Shown here: piece by piece, positions 25,570 to 33,291 of the stretch
How positions within the stretch are numbered: position 1 is the first letter of the stretch
How the letters are laid out: each line of letters begins with the position of its first letter
NCBI GenBank assembly: GCA_910584615.1
Contig: CAJUAM010000029.1
Span: 1-39,247 of the forward strand
DNA length: 39,247 nt
Origin: an uncultured Dorea sp.
Lineage (GTDB): Bacteria > Bacillota > Clostridia > Lachnospirales > Lachnospiraceae
Reading direction: 5' to 3'
Made by a program: the position numbers and the translations under genes
Notes under the pieces: generated by a model
Databases searched by the model: none
What the model saw: the letters and a program-made list of their open reading frames with translations, nothing else
What the model was told of the DNA's origin: nothing

Positions 25570-26367
25570 TTAAAGCTCTGCTACCTCCACTGCACGTTTG
25601 ATCCATGCAGTATAGTATCTCTGTCTCATTCGTTTTCCATCGTCTTTATAGCAATCTTCCTTTACCAGATCACTGTTATCCACGAACACAGCCTTGGCCT
25701 CCTTGCAGACCGCCTGCAGACGCTCATTATACGCAGGGATATCCGCAAGGCCTTCCGCCTCATCAATCGCCTTCTGCTGTACCGGAAGAATACTGTTTAC
25801 ATAAATTCTCGTATCAGGAAGCTTCTCCCTTACCTGCTGTAAAAACGCGGCATAGTCTTCTTCAAAAATATCTGCGCTTCCATTTTCAAGAGCCGCATCA
25901 TTCACGCCAAGCAGCACAAAAAGCACTTCCGGATTTTTCGCTGCCGCTTCTTCAAGATTTTCCTCCACCCCCGTACCTTCAAGATCATGAACACAGGAAG
26001 ACTCTTTTGCAAGCACAAAGGACTCTCCTAAAACTTCCTGCTCGTAGACTCCCTGCGCGGTAAAGTCTCCTAAGATCAAAGCATTCTGAAACTTTTCGCT
26101 GTTAGGTCTCTTGCTTTTTGCCTCCAGCTGCGCAGCTTCCTCTTCCTCAAGAGCTGTGACCTCTTTTTCCACATCGCTGACTTTTACTTTATTAAACTCC
26201 TCCAGCTTCGCGACTCCCTGTGTGATATCCGGGCGTGGGTTCATCGACTTAAGCCCTACGATCACTGCTCCCAAAAGGAAAAGAACAACAACGAATATGA
26301 TCGCCAGCTTAAGGACTATATCTTCATTATTCTGCCTCTTATTTTTTGTCCGTCTATTACGTGCCAT
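25570..26367 (-). CDS. SGNH-fold protein lacking catalytic Ser and His
   Basis: The 265-residue product has a basic N-terminus, one membrane helix at about 20-38, a Glu/Ala-rich spacer (55-90) and an extracytoplasmic SGNH/GDSL domain. Block I reads Gly100-Asp101-Phe102 (ILGDFTAQG) where the family has GDS, so the nucleophile is missing; Phe102 is TTT at 26064-26062, one base from Ser TCT. Block III is intact (LLGVNDA, Asn156). Block V reads DGKR with Arg246 where the catalytic His is expected. The frame is complete and is first in the operon after a strong promoter. It is probably a non-catalytic partner of the MBOAT protein, perhaps a binding or scaffold subunit. Confidence 0.87.
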   Translation of the reverse strand: MARNRRTKNKRQNNEDIVLKLAIIFVVVLFLLGAVIVGLKSMNPRPDITQGVAKLEEFNKVKVSDVEKEVTALEEEEAAQLEAKSKRPNSEKFQNALILGDFTAQGVYEQEVLGESFVLAKESSCVHDLEGTGVEENLEEAAAKNPEVLFVLLGVNDAALENGSADIFEEDYAAFLQQVREKLPDTRIYVNSILPVQQKAIDEAEGLADIPAYNERLQAVCKEAKAVFVDNSDLVKEDCYKDDGKRMRQRYYTAWIKRAVEVAEL

Positions 26368-26441
26368 ACTCCGCCTCTCTCCAAAATCAAGCCTTTGTCC
26401 GTGACACTACAGATTATTCCACATTTCGCAGTATCATACAC

Positions 26442-26470
26442 ATTGTACTGTTTCTGCCGATAAAAGTCAA
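26442..26470 (-). promoter_or_regulatory. Near-consensus promoter of the SGNH-MBOAT-DHHW operon
   Basis: On the - strand TTGACT (26470-26465) and TACAAT (26447-26442) are spaced by exactly 17 bases. The start codon of the first gene is 75 bases below the -10. It may drive the whole run down to the lspA-like gene. Confidence 0.78.
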
Positions 26471-26496
26471 ATTATGATGCATTCTTATAAAAAGAC

Positions 26497-26505
26497 TGTT
26501 ATAAT
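26497..26505 (+). promoter_or_regulatory. Extended -10 promoter of the DUF5721-like gene
   Basis: TGtTATAAT at 26497-26505 is a perfect extended -10 element 21 bases before the ATG at 26527, with AAGGAG as ribosome site in between. No clear -35 is seen. Confidence 0.65.
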
Positions 26506-26526
26506 GCTAAAGAAGGAGTTTTCACC

Positions 26527-27009
26527 ATGACCATTTTAAATTTAAAAACAAAAAACTGTATGCAGCATCTTCTGTTAAAACCAACTTTTGATTCTTTCTC
26601 TCTCATAGAGGGTGAAATCACTACTTACAACACTTTCCGCATTGACGGATACATCCACAAAAAGTTTTATGAAGATGCCCCGGCAAAAGATTATTCCTCG
26701 TGGGGAGACTTAAGAGAATTCTGTTTTCATATTATCCGCGGGAAACGGACGCCGCTGAATTTCCGGTTCATCCTTTCACTGCCGAAAGAAGATTTTAAAG
26801 ACTTCCTTACAGATCAGGATATCCCATCTCTTCATTCCTCTGATATTCAGGGGCTGTACTTAAATTTTAAATATGACGGGACAGACCTGCAGTGTATAAC
26901 AGGTACTTCCCTCAATATATTCACTATGGATAAAACTTTAGAAAACATCTGGGATAACTATGCCAGAAATTTCTTTTTAAAACGTGACATTGACTTTGAA
27001 TCTCTTTAA
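26527..27009 (+). CDS. DUF5721-like protein of Lachnospiraceae
   Basis: The 160-residue product matches from memory the DUF5721 family, a cytoplasmic protein found in Lachnospiraceae with no known function. Family-like features are FDSFSLIEGEITTYNTFRIDG near residue 20, SWGDLREFCFHIIRGKRTPLNF near 58, LYLNFKYDG near 111 and the end segment TGTSLNIFTMDKTLENIWD. There is no signal peptide or membrane helix. It has its own promoter and converges on the C39-like gene with a shared hairpin between them. No function is proposed. Confidence 0.75.
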   Translation: MTILNLKTKNCMQHLLLKPTFDSFSLIEGEITTYNTFRIDGYIHKKFYEDAPAKDYSSWGDLREFCFHIIRGKRTPLNFRFILSLPKEDFKDFLTDQDIPSLHSSDIQGLYLNFKYDGTDLQCITGTSLNIFTMDKTLENIWDNYARNFFLKRDIDFESL

Positions 27010-27025
27010 AATCCTCAAAACAAAA

Positions 27026-27045
27026 GCAGACATTTTTATGTCTGC
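27026..27045. terminator. Hairpin between convergent genes
   Basis: GCAGACAT at 27026-27033 and ATGTCTGC at 27038-27045 pair perfectly with a TTTT loop. On the - strand it is followed by TTTTGTTTTG, so it works best as terminator of the C39-like gene; the + side has a weaker CTTTG tail. Confidence 0.72.
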
Positions 27046-27085
27046 CTTTGTATGCATGTTTTGTATATCCAGCATATATAACTTA

Positions 27086-28036
27086 TCAGTCCATTTTATA
27101 TACCCACAGTGATTTGATCTGATCTTTGATCTTAGAATATTTCCACAGCTTATCGCTGTTCTTCTGGCTGAACGGATCATTTACCTTTACTTTTCCATTC
27201 TTATATTTTGTCAGTACGATAAAATGCCCCTTATCTGTAAAATCACCGGGTCCCATACTGCATATGATCGGATGCCCCGCTTGCAGCTGTCTGGCAACAA
27301 AATCTTCGGAAATGTCACCTCCCAGACAGGTAATCCCCCATCGCTTTCCTCCATTACTCATAAGCTCCCAGTATGTGTTATTATTTTCATCTATATAGCC
27401 CTTCTTCTCGCTATATCTTGCAACCACTACCGGCGTAACCGATACATCACCTGTCAGTCCGGAGATTACCATCGCCATTGCCGTCGGCCCGCAGCCGCAG
27501 CTTGCAATAAATCCTGTCCCGTAAGACACATGTCCCCATCGTTCATCCCACTGGAGAAACTGCGGGATTTCTCCCTTTTTCAGATCTTCGCTCACAACCT
27601 CTGCCGGCGGATTATTTTTATTTTCTACAAAATTTTCTACAAAATCAATTGTTTCTTCATTTTTTTCTAAAAGATCTGTGATATCCTTTGGATATCCTGA
27701 CTGCCTTGCTTCTTCTTTTACGCGTCTGACTCTTTCCTTAGGTGTCTCGTTATCTGCCACCGTACCAATCGAAGCTTCTTCCATCTTCTTCGCAGCCTCT
27801 GCAGATACCTGTTCTTTCTGCTCCGTCTGTTCTTTTTGCTCTTTCTGCTGTTTTTTTGCAGCCTCAGCCGCCGCAGTCACTTTTTTCTTCTCCGCGGCCT
27901 TAGAATTATACGTAACAACTAGGGCAACCAGCAAAATAGCTAAAACGCCGCACAGATAAAGCTGTCTTTTTACTTCCTGCCTTCTTCTCCTGTTCCTTAT
28001 TCTCTGGCGTTCTTTAGGTGTAATATGTTCTCTCAT
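27086..28036 (-). CDS. Membrane-anchored C39-like peptidase domain protein
   Basis: The 316-residue product has a very basic N-terminus (KERQRIRNRRRRQ), one membrane helix at about 26-43, a low-complexity Lys/Gln/Glu coiled-coil spacer (47-90), and a papain-like C39_2 domain on the outer face. Catalytic elements are Gln162 (LQWDERWG), Cys182 (CGCGPTAMAMV), His271 (KGHFIVLT) and Asn286-Asp287 (VNDPFS). Proteins like this are common in Lachnospiraceae and are usually called C39 family peptidases, but the substrate is unknown; peptidoglycan or secreted peptides are possible. ATG 28036 follows GGAGAGG; the longer frame begins at an unsupported ATG. It has its own promoter. Confidence 0.87.
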   Translation of the reverse strand: MREHITPKERQRIRNRRRRQEVKRQLYLCGVLAILLVALVVTYNSKAAEKKKVTAAAEAAKKQQKEQKEQTEQKEQVSAEAAKKMEEASIGTVADNETPKERVRRVKEEARQSGYPKDITDLLEKNEETIDFVENFVENKNNPPAEVVSEDLKKGEIPQFLQWDERWGHVSYGTGFIASCGCGPTAMAMVISGLTGDVSVTPVVVARYSEKKGYIDENNNTYWELMSNGGKRWGITCLGGDISEDFVARQLQAGHPIICSMGPGDFTDKGHFIVLTKYKNGKVKVNDPFSQKNSDKLWKYSKIKDQIKSLWVYKMD

Positions 28037-28063
28037 ATCATCTTCCTCTCCTGCTCGCAGATT

Positions 28064-28092
28064 ATTATACAATATACCATTCTTTAATACAA
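28064..28092 (-). promoter_or_regulatory. Promoter of the C39-like gene
   Basis: On the - strand TTGTAT (28092-28087) and a consensus TATAAT (28069-28064) are spaced by 17 bases, 28 bases before the ATG at 28036. Confidence 0.75.
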
Positions 28093-28156
28093 CTTCCAAA
28101 ACTTATAATATTCTTAATTTTTTCTATGGTTCCTTTGTCCATTCGAACCCATTTTC

Positions 28157-28185
28157 TTGCCATTTAGTTCACTGTATGATATATT
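28157..28185 (+). promoter_or_regulatory. Promoter of the esterase/ATP-grasp cluster
   Basis: TTGCCA at 28157-28162 and TATATT at 28180-28185 are spaced by 17 bases, and TG at 28177-28178 adds an extended -10. AGGGAGG and ATG 28221 follow. This supports independent transcription of the three-gene cluster. Confidence 0.68.
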
Positions 28186-28220
28186 TTGGTGGTAAACATA
28201 TTAGGGAGGTGTTGATCATT

Positions 28221-28982
28221 ATGGTAAATACTTGGGATATTACGATCCCGGAACTGACAGAAGACGAAAAGAGAAAAGCTTACATATATCTTCCCGAAAC
28301 CTATATAAATGAACACACGAAAAAGTATCCTGTCCTCTATATGTTCGACGGACACAATGTGTTCTTCGATTCCCACGCTACTTACGGAAAATGCTGGGGT
28401 ATGAAGGAATATATGGATCACACAAAAACTCCGCTCATCATCGTTGCCATAGAATGCAATCACAGTCCGGATTTCGGACGGCTTAAGGAATATTCTCCCT
28501 TTGATTTTTCTGATCCTCAATTCGGAAAGATCAAAGGAAAAGGCAATATTACCATGGATTGGTTCGTGAACACTCTAAAGCCGGAGATTGACAATAAATA
28601 CCGCACTCTGAGGGGCAGAGAGCATACTTTTATTGCCGGAAGTTCTATGGGAGGGCTTATGAGCCTTTACGCAGTCCTTAAATACAACCATATTTTTTCA
28701 AGAGCAGGCGTTTTATCGCCTTCACTCTGGACAGACTCACGTTCAGTTGAAAGACTCATCAGGACTGCTGTTATAAAAAAAGATACCGTGATCTATATGG
28801 ATTACGGCGAAGAGGAGCTAAACTCTCATGCAGGCATGCGGCGGACTTTCCGGCAGACAGCAGATCTTTTGTCTGACAGGCAGATTCTTCTGACAAGCCG
28901 GATCGTTCCCGGAGGAACCCATTGTGAGGCAAGCTGGGAAAAACAGCTCCCATTTCTTATCCACACGTTAATGTATCAATAA
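28221..28982 (+). CDS. Putative esterase (alpha/beta hydrolase, esterase D/IroE-like)
   Basis: The 253-residue cytoplasmic product belongs to the PF00756-type esterase family. It has YIYLPETY and YPVLYMFDGHNVF near the start, the nucleophile elbow GSSMGG with Ser142, an acidic residue near 194-197 (YMDYGEEE) and the catalytic His234 in PGGTHCEASW. There is no signal peptide, so it does not look like a secreted xylan esterase. ATG 28221 follows AGGGAGG by ten bases; the longer frame from 28176 overlaps the promoter -10. It is first of three genes, 15 bases before a second esterase. Substrate unknown; hydrolysis of an ester or thioester intermediate of the neighbouring ligase is plausible. Confidence 0.85.
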   Translation: MVNTWDITIPELTEDEKRKAYIYLPETYINEHTKKYPVLYMFDGHNVFFDSHATYGKCWGMKEYMDHTKTPLIIVAIECNHSPDFGRLKEYSPFDFSDPQFGKIKGKGNITMDWFVNTLKPEIDNKYRTLRGREHTFIAGSSMGGLMSLYAVLKYNHIFSRAGVLSPSLWTDSRSVERLIRTAVIKKDTVIYMDYGEEELNSHAGMRRTFRQTADLLSDRQILLTSRIVPGGTHCEASWEKQLPFLIHTLMYQ

Positions 28983-28997
28983 AAGAAAGGTGATCAT

Positions 28998-29756
28998 ATG
29001 AAAACAGAATATTTTAAAAAATACAGTCATGCACTTGGGCGCGATATGGAGTGCAAAATATACGGTCATGCAGGGAGACCTGTAATATTCATTCCCTGTC
29101 AGGACGGACGCTTCTATGATTTTGAAAACTTTAACATGACCGCTGCCTGGGCTCCTTGGATCGACTCCGGAAAAGTCACGGTTTTTTCAATTGACACTCT
29201 GGACAAAGAAACATGGTCTAACAAATGGGACGATCCCCGCACGCGGATCTGCCGGTATGAAGACTGGATCCGTTATATTACGGACGAACTTGTTCCCTTC
29301 GTGCGTAATATAACAAATGATCACAACGGCTGGGAAGGATATCCCGGTGTAATGGTAACAGGCTGCAGCCTTGGCGCCACTCACGCTGCCAATCTGTTTT
29401 TCCGGAGGCCTGACCTGTTCGACGGGCTATTAGCGCTAAGCGGAATATATACAGCGGAGTATGGCTTTGATTATTATATGGACGGTCTTGTTTACAATAA
29501 TTCCCCGCTTCATTTCCTTCCTAATATGCCAAAAGACCATCCTTATATCAATCTGTATAATCTCAAAAAGGCAGTCTTTTGTGTAGGACAGGGACCATGG
29601 GAAGTTCCGGATTCCACAAGACAGCTCCACCAGGTCCTGACAGACAAAGGAATCAACGCATGGGTAGATTACTGGGGCTATGATTGTTCACATGACTGGT
29701 GCTGGTGGTACAAGCAGGTAGCTTACTTTGTTCCTTACCTGCTGGGCGAAAAATAG
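28998..29756 (+). CDS. Second putative esterase of the cluster
   Basis: The 252-residue product is another alpha/beta hydrolase, distinct from its neighbour. It begins without a signal peptide (TEYFKKYSHALGRDMECKIYGHAGRPVIFIPCQDGRFYDFENF, shown in part by the motif GRPVIFIPCQDG), has the nucleophile elbow GCSLGATHA with Ser124, and a C-terminal Trp-rich catalytic His segment with His232 (CSHDWCWWYKQ). The high Trp and Tyr content of the lid region (AWAPWI, WVDYWGYD) suggests an aromatic or flat substrate pocket, which is inference. A ribosome site AAAGGTG precedes ATG 28998. It is 31 bases before the ATP-grasp gene and shares its transcript. Confidence 0.85.
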   Translation: MKTEYFKKYSHALGRDMECKIYGHAGRPVIFIPCQDGRFYDFENFNMTAAWAPWIDSGKVTVFSIDTLDKETWSNKWDDPRTRICRYEDWIRYITDELVPFVRNITNDHNGWEGYPGVMVTGCSLGATHAANLFFRRPDLFDGLLALSGIYTAEYGFDYYMDGLVYNNSPLHFLPNMPKDHPYINLYNLKKAVFCVGQGPWEVPDSTRQLHQVLTDKGINAWVDYWGYDCSHDWCWWYKQVAYFVPYLLGEK

Positions 29757-29787
29757 CATTTCACACTAATACAAAGGAGAATCCTTT

Positions 29788-30984
29788 ATGAAAAATTTTA
29801 TTTTTATCTCCCCCAATTTTCCTACAAATTACTGGATGTTCTGCAGGGAGCTAAAAAACAATGGGATCAATGTACTCGGCATCGGCGATCAGCCATATGA
29901 TGAACTTTCTGACGACTTAAAAAAGAGTTTAAACGAATACTACAAGGTAAACAGTCTGGAAAACTATGAGGAAGTATACAGAAGTGTTGCATTCCTTATA
30001 TATAAGCATGGTAAGATTGACTGGCTGGAGTCCAACAATGAATACTGGCTGGAACGTGACGCTATGCTGCGCACCGAATTCCATATCACAACCGGATTCG
30101 GAACGGAAGATATCCCCCGCATCAAATTCAAATCAAAAATGAAAGAATATTATGAAAAAGCCGGTATCCCGGCTGCCCGCTTCTGTATGGCTGATACACT
30201 GGAAACCTGCAAAAAGTTCATCTCCAAAGTCGGTTATCCAGTTGTGGCAAAGCCAGATAACGGTGTCGGAGCCAGTCACACTTATAAACTAAAAAACGAG
30301 AAAGAACTGGAAAGCTTTTTTATGAGAAAGCTCCCCGGCATACCTTACATTATGGAAGAATTTATTGATGCGGAAGTAAATTCTTACGATGCCATCATTG
30401 ATTCCAGAGGAAAACCAATGTTTGAAACCGGCAATATCACTCCCGGATCCATCATGGACATCGTAAATAACGAAGACAATTCCATTTATTATATCGTTAA
30501 GAGTCTGTCCGAAGATGTAAAAAAGGCAGGTCGCGCGACGGTTGAAAGCTTCGGCGTGAAGAGCCGTTTTATACATTTTGAATTTTTCCGTCTTCTGAAA
30601 GCCCACAAGCACCTTGGAAAGAAAGGGGATATTATTGCTCTTGAAGTAAATATGCGTCCTTGCGGCGGCTTCACACCAGACATGATCAATTTCGGTCACA
30701 ATACTAACGTATATAAAATCTGGGCAGATATGATCGCCTACGACCGGTCTACTATGCCAAAAGGCAAAGATCAATACTGTGCTTATGCCGGACGGCGTGA
30801 CGGCAAGAAATTTGTATTAACACATGAAGAGATACTTAAGAAGTACAAAGATGATATCAGGATGCAGGAGCGCATCCCAGATGTATTATCCGGCGCGATG
30901 GGAAATCAGATGTATGTCGCAGCCTTCCCGTCAAAAGCTAAAATGAACGCATTCTATGATGACATATTAAAATGTAAAGAATAA
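29788..30984 (+). CDS. ATP-grasp ligase
   Basis: The 398-residue product is an ATP-grasp enzyme of the carbamoyl-phosphate synthase-like group, which joins a carboxylate to an amine or other nucleophile through an acyl phosphate. Visible elements are the nucleotide-binding Lys155 in YPVVAKPDNGVGASH, the hinge PYIMEEFIDAEV near 187, Glu265 (FIHFEFF) and the metal-binding Glu286-x-Asn288 in ALEVNMRPCGG. The N-terminal 110 residues form a pre-ATP-grasp domain (FIFISPNFPTNYWMFCREL). The C-terminal 80 residues after GKDQYCAYAGRR are a separate lobe. It is last of the esterase-esterase-ligase cluster and ends at a terminator. The product of the ligation is unknown. Confidence 0.88.
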   Translation: MKNFIFISPNFPTNYWMFCRELKNNGINVLGIGDQPYDELSDDLKKSLNEYYKVNSLENYEEVYRSVAFLIYKHGKIDWLESNNEYWLERDAMLRTEFHITTGFGTEDIPRIKFKSKMKEYYEKAGIPAARFCMADTLETCKKFISKVGYPVVAKPDNGVGASHTYKLKNEKELESFFMRKLPGIPYIMEEFIDAEVNSYDAIIDSRGKPMFETGNITPGSIMDIVNNEDNSIYYIVKSLSEDVKKAGRATVESFGVKSRFIHFEFFRLLKAHKHLGKKGDIIALEVNMRPCGGFTPDMINFGHNTNVYKIWADMIAYDRSTMPKGKDQYCAYAGRRDGKKFVLTHEEILKKYKDDIRMQERIPDVLSGAMGNQMYVAAFPSKAKMNAFYDDILKCKE

Positions 30985-30998
30985 TACCCGGATCTGCA

Positions 30999-31040
30999 AA
31001 CAGGAGGCGGTTCACACCCTTGAACCGCCCCCTGTTTTAT
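30999..31040 (+). terminator. Terminator of the esterase/ATP-grasp cluster
   Basis: AACAGG-A-GGCGGTTCA at 30999-31014 pairs with TGAACCGCC-C-CCTGTT at 31021-31036, 15 pairs with one mismatch and a six-base loop, followed by TTAT. It closes the three-gene unit 15 bases after the stop codon. Confidence 0.85.
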
Positions 31041-31056
31041 TTCCCAATCACATCCA

Positions 31057-31503
31057 TCAAAGATCATCCGAATCCAGTATGACCGTAAATGGTCCGTCAT
31101 TCACAAGACCAACCTTCATATCCGCGCCGAATCTGCCTTTTTCCACAACCGGTACCTGCTCCTTACATTTACCGATAATGTATTCATACATATCAGAAGC
31201 CATATCAGGCGCCCCCGCTTCAATGAAGCTGGGACGATTCCCTTTTCTGCAGTTTGCGTAAAGTGTAAACTGGGAAATAAGAAGAAGCTCTCCTCCAACA
31301 CTGCTAAGAGACAGATTCGTCTTGCCCTGCTCATCCTCAAAAATGCGCAGTCCCAGCATTTTCCTGACCATCTTATCAGCAATCTCTTTTGTATCAGAAT
31401 CACAGACACCGATCAAAACCATAAACCCTTTCCCAATCTTCCCCAGCGTCTCGCCGTCTACTTTCACTTCACTTTCTGACACTCTCTGAATCACAAATCT
31501 CAT
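31057..31503 (-). CDS. dtd: D-aminoacyl-tRNA deacylase
   Basis: Dtd hydrolyses D-amino acids wrongly attached to tRNAs and also clears glycine from tRNA-Ala, protecting translation. The 148-residue product matches the family closely: MRFVIQRVSESEVKVDG at the start, the SQFTLYANCRKGNRPSF motif near residue 78 and the NDGPFTVILDS cross-dimer motif at the end. The frame extends 12 codons upstream, but the family start is at 31503 and has AAGGA before it. It follows the EamA-type transporter gene by about 50 bases and probably shares its promoter. Confidence 0.95.
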   Translation of the reverse strand: MRFVIQRVSESEVKVDGETLGKIGKGFMVLIGVCDSDTKEIADKMVRKMLGLRIFEDEQGKTNLSLSSVGGELLLISQFTLYANCRKGNRPSFIEAGAPDMASDMYEYIIGKCKEQVPVVEKGRFGADMKVGLVNDGPFTVILDSDDL

Positions 31504-31554
31504 ATCATCCCGTCCTTCCACACTCTGTAATATTTTCATTTTTGTGTAACTTTG

Positions 31555-32508
31555 TTATCTTGTCTTATATTCCTGCCGCTCTCCCACCGTCTTACCTGAC
31601 AGCAATTTCTCCGGCAGCTGCGCCAGTATGATCGCCGCGAACATCAGTACACAGCCAATAGCTTCCCGTTCTGATAACTGCTGCTTTAAGATGGCCCAGC
31701 CTGCCAATACTGAAAAACACGATTCCAGACTTAAGATCAGCGAAGCAATGGCCGGATTTACGTTCTTTTGTCCTACGATCTGCAGCGTATACGCCACACC
31801 GCTTGAGAGCACTCCGGCATAAAGAATCGGTACCCAGCTCTTTATGATCGCCGCCATCTGCGGATTTTCCAGCACAAACATAGGAATCAGAGAAAGCACC
31901 CCGCATACAAAAAACTGTATACAAGACATCTTTACCCCGTCGACTTTCGGCGAAAAATAGTCAATCACCATAATATGTACTGAAAATACCAGCGCGCACA
32001 AAAACACCAGCAGATCCCCTCTCCCAACCGCAAATTTTTCTGTAATACACAAAAGATAGAGTCCTGCCAGAGACAGCGCTACCGCGATCCATACTTTCCC
32101 AGCGATTTTCTTATGTAAAAATATCCCGCATACCGGAACGATAATAATATAGCATGCAGTTATAAATCCAGCTTTTCCTACAGTTGTATACTGAAGACCT
32201 ACCTGCTGAAGACTGCTTGCAGTAAACAGGACAACTCCACAGGCTATTCCCCCTGTGATCAGATCTTTTTTTTCCTTCGGATCATTCCTCCGTGGTTCCG
32301 GCTGCTTCAATCTATCTGCCGGCTGCTCTTTCGCATTCAGTCTGTCAAGAAACCAGATGCAGGGCAAAAGAGCGGCTGCCCCTATAAAATTCCTCACTCC
32401 ATTAAAAGTAAACGGCCCCAGATGATCCATCCCTACACTTTGAGCCACAAATGCTGTCCCCCATATAAAAGCGGCAAGCATAAGCATTGTTGCATTCTTT
32501 AGTCTCAT
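31555..32508 (-). CDS. EamA/DMT-family transporter
   Basis: The 317-residue membrane protein has the two EamA repeats of the drug/metabolite transporter superfamily with about ten helices. The first repeat starts ATMLMLAAFIWGTAFVAQS and contains GPFTFNGVRNFIGA; the second ends with AIASLILSLESCFSVLAGWAILKQQLSEREAIGCVLMFAAIILAQ, a typical family signature. A hydrophilic insertion of about 25 residues (NAKEQPADRLKQPEPRRNDP) lies after the second helix. Substrate cannot be read from the sequence; relatives export amino acids or other metabolites. GAGGTGAC precedes the ATG. Confidence 0.9.
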   Translation of the reverse strand: MRLKNATMLMLAAFIWGTAFVAQSVGMDHLGPFTFNGVRNFIGAAALLPCIWFLDRLNAKEQPADRLKQPEPRRNDPKEKKDLITGGIACGVVLFTASSLQQVGLQYTTVGKAGFITACYIIIVPVCGIFLHKKIAGKVWIAVALSLAGLYLLCITEKFAVGRGDLLVFLCALVFSVHIMVIDYFSPKVDGVKMSCIQFFVCGVLSLIPMFVLENPQMAAIIKSWVPILYAGVLSSGVAYTLQIVGQKNVNPAIASLILSLESCFSVLAGWAILKQQLSEREAIGCVLMFAAIILAQLPEKLLSGKTVGERQEYKTR

Positions 32509-32540
32509 TCTTTGTCACCTCATTTGTTACTGATCAAGAC

Positions 32541-32549
32541 AGTATATCA
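32541..32549 (-). promoter_or_regulatory. Extended -10 promoter of the EamA gene
   Basis: On the - strand TGaTATACT occupies 32549-32541, 32 bases before the start codon of the transporter gene. No strong -35 is seen. Confidence 0.55.
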
Positions 32550-32646
32550 TATTTTCTTTCTGCATGGTAGAATAATTATGTATACAGACTGTTATTTCGT
32601 CCAATAATGTTACTGTCCATACACAATAATTATCATAGAGGTTCTT

Positions 32647-33282
32647 ATGAAAAATTATATCCGGTTTCTTTTTTCATGCGGTATCATAATGTTTCTTAGC
32701 GAAATCTGGAAACAATACTGCATTACTTTTATTATAAATGAATGTCGCTATAACTGGTGGTATTTTCCCTTCCAGCTCTGCAGTATCCCTATGTACCTGT
32801 GCCTGCTGCTTCCTTTTGTATCTGAAAAACTCAGGGAAATATTTTTAACCTTCCTTATGACATTCGGCCTGATGGCAGGATTTTTCACTTTTTTTGACAC
32901 AAGCGGCCTTCATTATCCTTATGCGCCGCTGACTGTCCACTCCTATCTGTGGCATGTGCTGCTCATCATCATCGGCATCACAGTTGGGATTTGTCAGTCA
33001 AAAAATGACACCGCCGGTAAATTCCCCGGCAGTGCCGCCTGTTATCTGATCTGCTGCGTGATCGCTACAATGATCAATGTGATTTCCCATCCATACGGAA
33101 ATATAAACATGTTCTATATCAGCCCTTATTATGCCATGAGCCAGAAAGTATTCGAAGATATTGCCAGGCTCACCGGAAATATTGCCGGGATTTTCATCTA
33201 TATCGGGACAAATATAGCAGGAGCATATGTGATCTATCTGATCTGGAATTCTTCACATCATCAAAACTTCAATCATTTATGA
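32647..33282 (+). CDS. YwaF/TIGR02206-like integral membrane protein
   Basis: The 211-residue product has six to seven membrane helices and the key pattern of the YwaF (TIGR02206) family: WWYFPFQLCSIPMYLCLLLPF near residue 38, an aspartate-rich turn TFFDTSGLHYPY, LTVHSYLWHVLLI near 97 and VISHPYGNINMFYISPYY near 146. The family has no known activity. The ATG follows TAGAGG at five bases. It is alone on the + strand and converges on the alpha-galactosidase gene, with only nine bases between stop codons and no visible terminator. Confidence 0.8.
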   Translation: MKNYIRFLFSCGIIMFLSEIWKQYCITFIINECRYNWWYFPFQLCSIPMYLCLLLPFVSEKLREIFLTFLMTFGLMAGFFTFFDTSGLHYPYAPLTVHSYLWHVLLIIIGITVGICQSKNDTAGKFPGSAACYLICCVIATMINVISHPYGNINMFYISPYYAMSQKVFEDIARLTGNIAGIFIYIGTNIAGAYVIYLIWNSSHHQNFNHL

Positions 33283-33291
33283 GCGTGAAAA

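Noticed and set aside
22830..26367. Pseudogenes in the SGNH-MBOAT-DHHW operon
   Set aside because: All three frames are full length, have ribosome sites and keep other conserved residues, so pseudogene status is not supported despite the altered motifs.
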